DNA from: an uncultured bacterium
Lineage (GTDB): Bacteria; Planctomycetota; JAJSAM01; JAJVHW01
NCBI GenBank assembly: GCA_937996235.1
Contig: CALKVK010000025.1
Location: 122,411-186,410 of the forward strand
DNA length: 64,000 bases
Direction of reading: 5' to 3'
In this document: one piece after another, positions 41,021-49,770 of the stretch
Layout: each line of letters begins with the position of its first letter
How positions within the stretch are numbered: position 1 is the stretch's first letter
Notes under the pieces: model-generated
What the model was told of the DNA's origin: nothing
What the model saw: only the letters and a program-made list of their open reading frames with translations
Database searches by the model: none
Made by a program: the position numbers and the translations under genes

Positions 41021-43684
41021 ATGTCGCCGGGCGACGATCGTCGGGGCGGAGCGGACCTGGCAGCCGAGGGCGCGGCGGGAGCGTCGGCGTCCGCCGCGGA
41101 CGCTGCCGCGGAGCGCGCGGACCCGGAGCTCGCGGCGCTCTTCGACCGCGCGCGCGCAGCCCGCGACCAGGGCGACGTGACGGGGGCGCGCTCGCTGCTC
41201 GAGGCGGCCGTGGCCCGCGCCGAGGAGCGGGGCGCGGACGCGGACGCGCCCCGGATGCAGCTCGCGGCGCTCCTGGTCGGGCTCTCGGAGCCCGACGCCG
41301 GACTGCGCCAGCTCGATGCGTGCGATCCGGCGCGCGTGGCGCGCGACGCCACGGCGCTCCTGGCGCGCGCGGGCGCGCTGCGCAGCCTCGGCCGCACCGT
41401 CGAGTGCCTCGGCGCGTACCGGGCGGCGGCCACCGCGGCGCAGCGCGCCGGCGACGCGCGGCGGGCGGTCACGGCCACGATCCTCGTGGCCACGGTCGAG
41501 GACCAGCTCGGGCGCTCCGCCGCCGCCGTTGCCGGGCTGCGCGACGCGCTCGCCGCCGCCACCGCGGCCGGCGAGGCGGACCTGCGCGTCAAGGCGCAGA
41601 TGGCGCTCGCCGGCGCGCTGATCCGCTGCGACGCGCCGGCCGAGGCCGCGCTCGTCGCGCGCGACGCTCTCGACGGAGCCCGCGAGATCGGGAGCGCGGT
41701 CCACGAGGCCTACGCGCTGCGCGCGCTCTCCGCGACGCACGAGCTCGGCGGCAGGTCCGCGGATGCGATCCGCTGCGCGCGCGAGGCCGTCGACGCCGCG
41801 CGCCGTTCGGAGGAGCCGCTGGTGCTGGTCCAGACGCGCCACCGTCTCGGGGAGGCGCTCCTGCACTCCGGCGACGCCACCGCCGCGCGCGCGGAGTTCG
41901 AGGCGTGCGCCGAGACGTCGCGCGGGCACGGCGAGCAGATCGCACTCTGCATCGCGCTCGGCGGCCTCGGCGAGGCGCTGCTCGCCGACGGCGCCGCCGG
42001 CGAGGCGGCGCTGCGGGCACAGGAGGCGCTCGCGCTCGCGCGGACGATCGAGGACGCGCGGCTCGAGCTGAGTGCCCGTGACCTGCTCACGCGCACGTAC
42101 GAGGCCCGCGGCGACACGACCGCCGCACTCGCGGCCCAGCGCGAGCTGGCACGGGTCCAGCGGACCGTGCAGGAGAAGGAATCCACCGAGCGTCTCGAGC
42201 GCCTGCGCGCCGAGCTGCAGGTCGAACGCGCGCAGACGGAGGCGGCGCGCGCGGGCGAGCGCGCCGTGCGACGCACCGCGCTGCTCTTCCGGCTGGTGCT
42301 CGACCGCGTGCCGAACGTCGCGCTGCACGCGTACGCGCCGGACGGCACCGTCGAGGCGTGGAATCGCGAGTCCGCGCGGCTGTTCGGCGTGCCCGCGGCG
42401 GCGGCCGTGGGCGCGGCGTGCGAGGACGCTCTCCCGTCCGCGGTGGCCGCCGACGTGCGCCGCGGCCTGGCGGGCGACGACGCTGCGCGCGCGGCGCCGC
42501 AGGTGACGGAGCGCACGTTCCTGGACCGGGACGGCACGGAGCGCTCGTCGCTTGCGAGCGCGTTCCGCGTGCGCGACGCGGCGGGGCGCGACCTGCTCGT
42601 GTGCTCGGACGTCGACGTCACGGACCGCGTCCGGTCGGAGCGCTCACTCGCGGCGGCGCTGCGCGACGTGCAGCGTCTCGAGCAGCGGCTCGCGGCGGAG
42701 AACCAGCTCCTGCGCGCGGAGATCGTGGAGTCCGGGGGGTTCGAGGAGATCGTGGGACAGAGCCCCGCGCTGCGGCGCGTGCTGCACCAGATCTCGCAGG
42801 TCGCGCCGACGAACGCCTCGGTGCTGGTGCTCGGGGAGACGGGCGTCGGCAAGGAGCTGATCGCGCACGCGATCCACGCCCGCAGCCCGCGCAAGGACCG
42901 CGCGCTCGTCACCGTCAACTGCGCGGCGCTGCCGGCGTCGCTCATCGAGAGCGAGCTGTTCGGGCACGAGAAGGGCGCGTTCACGGGCGCGCTCGCGCGG
43001 CGGCTCGGGCGCTTCGAGCTCGCGGACGGCGGCACGATCTTCCTCGACGAGATCGGCGAGCTCCCGCTCGACCTCCAGGCGAAGCTGCTGCGCGTGCTGC
43101 AGTCCGGCGAGATCGAGCGGCTCGGCGAGCCGGTCACGCGCCGCACGGACGCGCGCGTCGTGGCGGCCACGAACCGCGACCTGGCGGCGTGCGTGCGCGA
43201 GGGCACGTTCCGCGCCGACCTCTACTACCGGCTCGCGGTGTTCGAGATCCACATGCCGCCGCTGCGCGAGCGGCGTTCGGACATCCCGCTGCTCGTGGCG
43301 TACTTCGTCTCGCGCTACCGGACGTCGCTGCGCAAGCACATCGAGCACATCCCCGAGGCGACGCTGCGGGCGCTCTCCGACTACGACTGGCCGGGCAACG
43401 TGCGCGAGCTGGCGAGCGTGGTGCAGCGCGCGGTCATCCTGAGCAACGGAGACACGCTCGAGATCGACGGCGTCTTCGGGCTCCCGGCCGCGGCCGAGCC
43501 CGCGACCGAGGACACGGGCGAGACGCTCGAGTCGGTCGAGCGCGGCCACATCCGGCGCGTCCTCGACGCGTGCGGGTGGAGGATCAAGGGCGCGGGCAAC
43601 GCCGCCGAGCGCCTGGGCCTGCCGCCGAGCACGCTGCGCTCCCGCATGACGCAGCTCGGGATCACGCGCCCCCGCGGCGGCTGA
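41021..43684 (+). CDS. TPR-PAS-AAA+ sigma-54-dependent transcriptional activator
   Basis: An 887-residue protein from ATG 41021. Residues about 35-385 are TPR repeats (ALLHSGDATAARAEFEACAET and the like), about 385-425 a coiled coil, and about 428-540 a PAS domain. A second coiled coil leads into the AAA+ domain (about 575-800) with Walker A GETGVGKE near 605, the sigma-54-contacting GAFTGA near 652 and arginine-finger region DLYYRLAVFEIHMPPLRER. A Fis-type helix-turn-helix lies at about 845-883. The TPR array in place of a receiver suggests sensing by protein or peptide binding. It is divergent from the STAS operon, whose promoter it probably controls. No strong ribosome site. Confidence 0.92.
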   Translation: MSPGDDRRGGADLAAEGAAGASASAADAAAERADPELAALFDRARAARDQGDVTGARSLLEAAVARAEERGADADAPRMQLAALLVGLSEPDAGLRQLDACDPARVARDATALLARAGALRSLGRTVECLGAYRAAATAAQRAGDARRAVTATILVATVEDQLGRSAAAVAGLRDALAAATAAGEADLRVKAQMALAGALIRCDAPAEAALVARDALDGAREIGSAVHEAYALRALSATHELGGRSADAIRCAREAVDAARRSEEPLVLVQTRHRLGEALLHSGDATAARAEFEACAETSRGHGEQIALCIALGGLGEALLADGAAGEAALRAQEALALARTIEDARLELSARDLLTRTYEARGDTTAALAAQRELARVQRTVQEKESTERLERLRAELQVERAQTEAARAGERAVRRTALLFRLVLDRVPNVALHAYAPDGTVEAWNRESARLFGVPAAAAVGAACEDALPSAVAADVRRGLAGDDAARAAPQVTERTFLDRDGTERSSLASAFRVRDAAGRDLLVCSDVDVTDRVRSERSLAAALRDVQRLEQRLAAENQLLRAEIVESGGFEEIVGQSPALRRVLHQISQVAPTNASVLVLGETGVGKELIAHAIHARSPRKDRALVTVNCAALPASLIESELFGHEKGAFTGALARRLGRFELADGGTIFLDEIGELPLDLQAKLLRVLQSGEIERLGEPVTRRTDARVVAATNRDLAACVREGTFRADLYYRLAVFEIHMPPLRERRSDIPLLVAYFVSRYRTSLRKHIEHIPEATLRALSDYDWPGNVRELASVVQRAVILSNGDTLEIDGVFGLPAAAEPATEDTGETLESVERGHIRRVLDACGWRIKGAGNAAERLGLPPSTLRSRMTQLGITRPRGG

Positions 43685-43694
43685 TCCGCCGCGC

Positions 43695-45587
43695 TCAGCG
43701 CGCCGGGGCGGGCAGCCCCGCGAGGTGCTGGTGCAGGATGCGCCGCATCTCGAGGATCGCGCCGGGGTGCCCCTGGCAGGAGTGCACGCAGCGCACCACG
43801 ACCTCGGACTCGGCCGACGGCAGGTGCGCGCTCGCGTACGACACGACGCCGTCGTCGCCCTCCTCGGGCGGCCCGTCGCCGTCGACCGCGACGATCGAGT
43901 GGACGTGCACGCGCGGATCGATCGGCAGGTCGGCGAGCGCGCGCACGAAGTCGCTGTCGGGCTGCATGTTGTCCACCGCCGTCGGCAGCGCGCCGACACG
44001 GTCGCCGCGCAGCAGCGCCACGTTGCGCGAGACGGCGTCGGCCGTCCCCTGCACGAGCGCCCCGGGCAGCGAGACGAGCATGCTGCCGAGCTTCCCGACG
44101 AGGTTGCCGGCGACGAAGCTGCCCGCGTGCGGCGTGGCCACGAACACGACGCGCTCGACGCACGGGAGCGGCTCGAAGAAGAGCAGCTCACGGAGCCGCG
44201 CGCGCTCGGCGGCATCGAGCTCGAGCGACTCGAACGGCGCAGCGCTGACGTTGCGCCAGAAGCGGTCGCCGGACGCCGTGGCCGTCAGCCGCGTCAGCAG
44301 CCCGCCCTGACTGTGACCCGCGACGACGATGTGGCGCAGCGCGTCGTCGGTGCCCTCGGGATCGAGCTCCGCGAGCGTCGCCTCGAGCGACGCGCGCAGC
44401 GACTGGGCCGACACCAGGACGGGGACTCCCGTCGAGTAGAGGAAGAGCCAGACCTGGTAGCGCTCGGCGATGACGGGGTCGGCGTCGAGCTCGTTCACGA
44501 GCTCCGCCCAGCGCGCAGGGCTCGACGCGGTGCCGTGCACGAGCACGAGCGGGATCCGGCCGCGCTCGTACGGCCGGCGGAAGAAGAGCCCGTTGCGGAA
44601 CCGCATCGTGTCCTTCGCGAGGAACCCGGCGAGCTCGAAGCGCCAGATGTCGGAGTCCGTCAGCGAGTGGGCGACCGGAGCGGTCACGTCGCAGGCGAGC
44701 GGCACGGAGCGGCCGCGCACGAGCGCTTCGCGTGCCTCGTCCGGGGCGCGGACCACGAGCGTGGCGCGGAGCGGCTGCGCGCCGAGGTCCGCGAGCTCGC
44801 CGTGCACGTCGAGGAGCGCCGTCGCAGGCGCGTCGAGCCGCGGCGCCACGCGCCCGGGACCGTCCGCGGTCTGCGCGTCGTCGGGCGGCGTGGAGCGGCC
44901 GGCGACGAGCTGCGCGCCGAGACCCGGTGCGCGCACGCGCGACCGCAGGCCGACGACGGCGAGCTCGCCGGCCCAGCGCAGGTCGTCGAGACCCTCGGCC
45001 GCCGTGCGGCCGCCGTCGACCGTCACGTCGAGCGCCCCCACCGGCAGCGCGCGCGTGCCCGCGACGAAGCGCAGGCGCCCGTCGGCCGGATCGCGGAACG
45101 CCTCCGCGAGTCCGCGCTCGTACAGGTCTCCGGCGATCCGGAAGCGCGGGTCGAACGGTCCGGGCGGCGGCGCGTCCGCCGCACCGAACAGGAACAGGTA
45201 CGCGTACACCGCGGCGCCGAGCGCGTAGGTGCGGTCGCCGTGGGCCTGCGCGTGCGCGAGGCACAGCTCGGAGAGCCCGTAGAGCCGGTCGCGCGTGTCC
45301 GCCGCGCGGGCGAGCGCGTCGAGCGCGACGATCGCCGCCGCGGGGTCCTCCGCCCAGAGGTCCGCAAGGTCCGCGCGCGCGAGCACCAGTCGCGCGGCCG
45401 CGCTCGGCCCGTCGCCCGACAGCACGCTGCGGCCCGTCTCCACGTAGACCTCCGCCGGCGGCACCGCGACGGTGCGCACCGGGGCCGCGCAGGCCGTCAG
45501 CGACGACACGAACCCGATCGCGAGCACGACCGCCGCTGCACGCGCGGCAGCGCGCAACGCTGCTCCCGTCGAACGCGGTGACCGCAT
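43695..45587 (-). CDS. Lipid-anchored alpha/beta hydrolase (PGAP1/lipase-like)
   Basis: A 630-residue protein from ATG 45587, with GGGAGGG six bases upstream. The signal peptide has lipobox LTAC (Cys33). The N-terminal 300 residues are of unknown fold. The C-terminal half is an alpha/beta hydrolase: oxyanion segment LVLVHGTASSPARW near 347, nucleophile elbow GHSQGG near 421, VATPHAGS, and a late His candidate in VRCVHSCQGHPG. The arrangement resembles PGAP1-type acyl hydrolases and triacylglycerol lipases. It would act at the outer face of a membrane on acyl esters. It is convergent with the sigma-54 activator (10 bp between stops). Confidence 0.82.
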   Translation of the reverse strand: MRSPRSTGAALRAAARAAAVVLAIGFVSSLTACAAPVRTVAVPPAEVYVETGRSVLSGDGPSAAARLVLARADLADLWAEDPAAAIVALDALARAADTRDRLYGLSELCLAHAQAHGDRTYALGAAVYAYLFLFGAADAPPPGPFDPRFRIAGDLYERGLAEAFRDPADGRLRFVAGTRALPVGALDVTVDGGRTAAEGLDDLRWAGELAVVGLRSRVRAPGLGAQLVAGRSTPPDDAQTADGPGRVAPRLDAPATALLDVHGELADLGAQPLRATLVVRAPDEAREALVRGRSVPLACDVTAPVAHSLTDSDIWRFELAGFLAKDTMRFRNGLFFRRPYERGRIPLVLVHGTASSPARWAELVNELDADPVIAERYQVWLFLYSTGVPVLVSAQSLRASLEATLAELDPEGTDDALRHIVVAGHSQGGLLTRLTATASGDRFWRNVSAAPFESLELDAAERARLRELLFFEPLPCVERVVFVATPHAGSFVAGNLVGKLGSMLVSLPGALVQGTADAVSRNVALLRGDRVGALPTAVDNMQPDSDFVRALADLPIDPRVHVHSIVAVDGDGPPEEGDDGVVSYASAHLPSAESEVVVRCVHSCQGHPGAILEMRRILHQHLAGLPAPAR

Positions 45588-45830
45588 GCCGAGCCCTCCC
45601 GTGCGGTGCGCTCCGGCCCGGCTCCCGGGCCGGCGGCGCTCCGCGGCCACGTACCACACACGCCGTGCCGGGGCCGCGCGCCGCACGCGCACCTGGGGCG
45701 CGGGCGAGCGCTCGCCCCCGACCCCGCGTTCGGGGACGACCCGCCGCCCGGCATGGCGCGCAGACCCGAGAAACGTGCCGCGCCCGCCGCGTCGCCTGGG
45801 GCACGATGGCGGGATGCAGGAGCTGTCGCC
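45588..45830. promoter_or_regulatory. Divergent intergenic region with palindromes
   Basis: This 243-bp region separates the lipase-like lipoprotein (leftward) from the QW-repeat protein (rightward). It contains a perfect 16-bp palindrome, GGGCGAGCGCTCGCCC, at 45702-45717, immediately followed by a CCCCGA/TCGGGG inverted repeat. The ribosome site GCAGGAG lies eight bases before GTG 45831. Either palindrome could be an operator; no promoter boxes are certain. Confidence 0.4.
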
Positions 45831-48263
45831 GTGACCCCGGGCCGCGTGCGCGCGGGGTTCGGCGCCGTGCTGCTCGTGGTCGCCGCGTCCTGTCCCGGTG
45901 GGGACGCGCGCGCCGACGACGGCGGGTGGACGGTGCTCCGCGCGGATGCCGTCCGCTCGTCGGGCGGGGCGACGCTCTCGCAGCGGCAAGACGGCGCATT
46001 CGTCGCCACGGGCACCAACCCGGACACCGACGTCTACGAGGTCGAGGCGAGCGTCGCCGACGCGGGGCTCGTCGCGCTGCGGCTCGAGGCGCTGCCCGAT
46101 CCGGCGCTCCCGAAGGGCGGCGCCGCCCGCTCGCCGAACTCGAACTTCTGCGTCAGCGAGGTGGAGCTCGAGGTCGCCCCGCCCGGACGCCGCACGTGGG
46201 AGCGCGTCGAGTTCGGGACGGCCTTCGCGACACGTGCCGACGACCACAGCGCGCGCCGCGCCGGCGACGGCGACGTGGGCTCGCACTGGGTCGTGCGGGG
46301 CACGCACGGTGCGCCGTCGGTGCTCGTGCTCGTGGCGGACGCGCCGTTCGGCTTCGCGGGCGGGACGCGTCTGCGCGTGCGCGTGCGGCAGGAGTCCGCG
46401 CACAAGCAGCACCAGCTCGGCTGCTTCCGTCTCGCGGTGACGACGTCCACCGCGGCGAGCGACGCCTACGCGCCCGTCCGCCGCCCGCTCGCCGAGCGCG
46501 TGGACGAGTCCACCTGGCGCGGCATCCAGTTCCTGCTCGGCCGCCAGCACCCCGACGGCACCTGGTTCTCGGCGCAGGAGCCGGACCGTCACCTCGGCAT
46601 GACGGCGCTCTGCGCATACGCGCTCTCGAAGGCGGGCGTCCCGACCGAGCACGCGACGCTGCAGATGGCGCTGTCGTATCTCGAGACGCATCCGCCGCAC
46701 GAGACGTACGACGCCGCGCTGCGCATCCTCTGGCTGACGTCGCTCGATCCGGAGGGGTATCGCGCGCAGATCGAACGGGCGGCCGAGGTGCTGCGCTACG
46801 CACCGGGGCAGTACTTCGCGTACGAGCTGCCGTGCGCCGCCGGCGACCTCTCGAACCATCAGTTCGCAGTCGTCGCACTCAACGCGCTCGACACGCACGG
46901 CTTCCCCGTCGAGCGCCGCACGTGGGAGCGCCTCGCCGACCGCAGCGTGGTCACGCAGAACGCGGACGGCTCGTGGGGCTATCGCCAGCCCGACGCCGCG
47001 ACGCCGACGATGACGCTCGCGGGACTCGCCGTCGCCGCCGCGTGCCGCGCGGCGCTCGAGCGCGCGAAGGCGCCGCGCCGCGCCATCGAGCGACCGGAGG
47101 CGGCGGTCGCGCGGGCGCTCGAGTACGAAGCGCAGCACTGGTACCTGCGCGCGCCGCGCAGCCGCGGACCGCTCGACCGCTGGTTCTGGTACGGGTGCTA
47201 CGGCATGGAGCGCGCGGCGGCGCTCGCGGGCGTCGAGCGCTTCGGCGCGCACGACTGGTACCGCGAGGTCGCGGACGTCATCTGCGAGGAGCAGCAGGAC
47301 GACGGCTCGTGGACGAACCCCTGGGGCGAGGCCGAGCGCAACACCGCGTTCTGTCTGCTGACGCTCGCGCGCGCCACCGCCTCGACCGGCGTGCCGTCGA
47401 TCCCCGCGCGCTTCGAGGCGCGCTGGACCAACGCGGGCACCTGCGACCTCGGCGTGACGGCGCTCGGTGCGCCGGGCGTGACGGCCTACCTGACGGACGT
47501 CGGCGCGGCGGCGATCTCGCGTCTCGCGTGGCCGGGCGAGGTGCGTCCGCGCGTGCTCGAGGTGCAGTGGCACCTCGATGGCGTGCCGCTCGGCGACCCG
47601 TGCCGCGAGGGCGTCGACTCCGCGACGTCGCCCGCGCGCGGTCCCCTTCCGCGCTGCGCGGTCTCCTTCACCGTTCCGCGCGACGGCGACCACGAGCTGC
47701 GCGCCGTCGCGCGCGTGGCCCCGCCGGACGGCGGCGCGCCCGTCGATCTCGCGGGCACACCGCTCGCGATCCACGTCTCGGGACTCGTGGACGCCGACGT
47801 GCTCGAACGGATGCGCCTCGCGCGCGCCGCGCTCCCACCGGGCTGCGACCAGATCGAGGCGTCGTCGTCGCGCGACGACGGCGAGTTCGCACCGAAGCGC
47901 GCGTTCGACCGCTCGGAGAGCACGCGCTGGGTCGCCCGCGCCGACGACCCGCAGCCCACCCTCACGGCCACGTGGCGCCGCCCCGTGCCCGTCGCCGCCC
48001 TGCGGCTCCTCCCGGCGCTCGATGCCGCCCATCTGCGCGACACGCCGACCTTCGACGTGCCGCGCCACGTCCGCGTCCGCATCAACGGGACCGACGACCA
48101 CGAACTCGACCTCGGACCCGAGCACCTCCGCGACGGCGCCACCCTCCGCCTCCCCGCCCCCATCCGCATCCGACGTCTCGAAGTGCGCATCGAGACCCGC
48201 GACCCCGGCGAACGCGAGAAGGGCCAGTGCGGCTGGCGCGAGATCGCGCTGCTCGGGGAGTGA
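45831..48263 (+). CDS. Secreted alpha/alpha-toroid (QW-repeat) protein with F5/8C-like C-terminus
   Basis: An 810-residue protein from the GTG at 45831. The signal peptide ends in AASC, so it may be a lipoprotein (Cys24). Residues about 30-210 are beta-rich and unassigned. About 215-530 form an alpha/alpha-barrel of the prenyltransferase/squalene-cyclase kind, with QW-like motifs GRQHPDGTWF, QNADGSWGY and EQQDDGSWTNPWG. About 540-655 are beta-sandwich. About 660-810 resemble a discoidin (F5/8 type C) domain (FDRSESTRWVA, GWREIALLG). The cyclase DxDD motif is absent, so it is probably a binding protein and not a terpene cyclase. Planctomycetes have many such proteins. Confidence 0.8.
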   Translation: MTPGRVRAGFGAVLLVVAASCPGGDARADDGGWTVLRADAVRSSGGATLSQRQDGAFVATGTNPDTDVYEVEASVADAGLVALRLEALPDPALPKGGAARSPNSNFCVSEVELEVAPPGRRTWERVEFGTAFATRADDHSARRAGDGDVGSHWVVRGTHGAPSVLVLVADAPFGFAGGTRLRVRVRQESAHKQHQLGCFRLAVTTSTAASDAYAPVRRPLAERVDESTWRGIQFLLGRQHPDGTWFSAQEPDRHLGMTALCAYALSKAGVPTEHATLQMALSYLETHPPHETYDAALRILWLTSLDPEGYRAQIERAAEVLRYAPGQYFAYELPCAAGDLSNHQFAVVALNALDTHGFPVERRTWERLADRSVVTQNADGSWGYRQPDAATPTMTLAGLAVAAACRAALERAKAPRRAIERPEAAVARALEYEAQHWYLRAPRSRGPLDRWFWYGCYGMERAAALAGVERFGAHDWYREVADVICEEQQDDGSWTNPWGEAERNTAFCLLTLARATASTGVPSIPARFEARWTNAGTCDLGVTALGAPGVTAYLTDVGAAAISRLAWPGEVRPRVLEVQWHLDGVPLGDPCREGVDSATSPARGPLPRCAVSFTVPRDGDHELRAVARVAPPDGGAPVDLAGTPLAIHVSGLVDADVLERMRLARAALPPGCDQIEASSSRDDGEFAPKRAFDRSESTRWVARADDPQPTLTATWRRPVPVAALRLLPALDAAHLRDTPTFDVPRHVRVRINGTDDHELDLGPEHLRDGATLRLPAPIRIRRLEVRIETRDPGEREKGQCGWREIALLGE

Positions 48264-48358
48264 GGGAGAGGGGCGGCGCGCAGCGGCGCGCGCCTGAGCG
48301 CGTGCGTCCGTGAGCAGCGACCGCAGCCGCCGTCGTCTTCAGGGGCGCGAGCCCGACT

Positions 48359-49576
48359 TCATTCCGCGGCGGCGATGCGCGGCACGTAGCGGTAGTACGA
48401 GGTGAGGCACATGGCGGTGAGGGCGTGCTCCTCGACGCTCGCGGCAGCGGTACGCGCGGCGAGCGGATGCAGCACGAGGGAGTCCCACTCGCGTGCATCG
48501 TCACCACCGATCTGCATGACCGCGATCGAGAGGAGGAACGTCAGCTCCGATGCGGGCTGGAGCCGGTCGGGGCGCGTCCGCGCGATGTCGAGCGCCGGCC
48601 GCAGAGCCGTTCGGATGTCGCCACGGCTCGCGCTCGGCGCGTGGAACGCGACGAAGAGGGCGCGCGCGACCGCCAGCGCCTGCGTAGCGGACTCGTCACC
48701 GGGCGCGACAACGGCTCGATCGAGCGCCTCGGCGACGATCCGTACGGCCGCCGGATCGACGCTGAACTCGGCGAGCGAAGCCACGTGCAACGCGAGCAGC
48801 GTCCACGCGAGATCCAGAGCGCGCTCGCCGTCGACGACAGAACACTCACCGGCCGTCGCGGGGAGTGTGGAGAGACGCCGCACGAGGCGCGCGGACGCTC
48901 GCTCACCAGGCGCCTTCGCCAGCACTGTCCATGTCAGCGCACGCCACTCCGCGAGTGCGAGAGTCGTCAGCGCGAGGCTCCGCAGATCGCCCTCGGCCTC
49001 GCTTCGTTCGAGGGGGTCGTCATCCCCCGCCGAGCGCGCCAGCGTCAGTAGCGATCTCCGGCAGTCGCGCAGCGGCCGGACGTCGGGATGCTCCGGATCG
49101 AGCGCGGACGATCCGATGCTGAGCGTGCCGAGCGCACAGAGGGCGGACTTCCGTATGTCGGAAGCAGTTTCGCAGTCTGACCAACCAGCGTCACCCCTGC
49201 CGCACGCCACGACGACACCGAGGCTCGACGGCACGGCGAGCGCGGTGACGCAGGAGCGACCCGTCAGCAGCCGATGGTCGTACGCCCGTGGCGGAAACGG
49301 GCACGGCGCCGGTCCCACCGTTGCCATCGTGCCGTTGACGACCACCGGCTCGTCGGTGCGCTCGAATGCGCTCAGCTCGAGGCCCCGAAACTCCTCGTCG
49401 ATGCATCGATAGGGACGGCGCGGCAACAGTGCCGGTGCGGGCGACTGCACGTCCGAGACACGCATCGTGCGAGGAGAGCCCGACGATGAGACGGCAGCGG
49501 ACGTGGCGTGCGTCGCGCACGCCGCAAGCAGCGTCGCGCAGAGGAGCTGAACGGCCGAGGCCGCACGGACACGCAT
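48359..49576 (-). CDS. Lipoprotein of unknown function, helical
   Basis: A 405-residue protein from ATG 49576, with signal peptide and lipobox LLAAC (Cys20). The first third has five or six Cys (RPYRCIDEEF, GPAPCPF, GRSCVTAL, VVACGRG, SDCETA), which suggests disulfides. The rest is helical (ALTTLALAEWRALTWTVL, ALDLAWTLLALHVASL, ATQALAVARALFVAF) and recalls the alpha/alpha-toroid proteins on either side, without clear QW motifs. No catalytic signature. It lies downstream of the HEAT/QW protein gene on the same strand, separated by a repeat-bearing gap. Confidence 0.65.
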   Translation of the reverse strand: MRVRAASAVQLLCATLLAACATHATSAAVSSSGSPRTMRVSDVQSPAPALLPRRPYRCIDEEFRGLELSAFERTDEPVVVNGTMATVGPAPCPFPPRAYDHRLLTGRSCVTALAVPSSLGVVVACGRGDAGWSDCETASDIRKSALCALGTLSIGSSALDPEHPDVRPLRDCRRSLLTLARSAGDDDPLERSEAEGDLRSLALTTLALAEWRALTWTVLAKAPGERASARLVRRLSTLPATAGECSVVDGERALDLAWTLLALHVASLAEFSVDPAAVRIVAEALDRAVVAPGDESATQALAVARALFVAFHAPSASRGDIRTALRPALDIARTRPDRLQPASELTFLLSIAVMQIGGDDAREWDSLVLHPLAARTAAASVEEHALTAMCLTSYYRYVPRIAAAE

Positions 49577-49629
49577 GCACGCTGGGAACGAGTCGGTCGC
49601 GCCGTGGTTCGATGTCCCATCGGCAGCCC

Positions 49630-49770
49630 GAGCCTGGCTCGAGTCATCGACGCTGTCCTTCAGCGCCGATCTCCTCGGCGCCCGCCTCGCGCTCCTGCAG
49701 CCCCTTCGCGTCGGTACACGCCAGTTCGCACTGCCGCGTGGTGATGCGAGCCAGGCTCCGGAAGTCAGCG
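49630..49770. repeat. Second intergenic repeat family, copy 1
   Basis: GAGCCTGGCTCG at 49630-49641 is the exact inverted complement of CGAGCCAGGCTC at 49747-49758. The segment 49646-49770 aligns with 61276-61398 at roughly three bases in four by eye, including TGTCCTTC, TGCAGCC and CGAGCCAGGCTCCGGA. The right end supplies the TGA stop codon of the neighbouring leftward gene. No coding frame is supported. Confidence 0.65.

Noticed and set aside
45831..48263. Squalene-hopene cyclase activity
   Set aside because: QW-like repeats are present, but the catalytic DxDD is not and the protein is exported.
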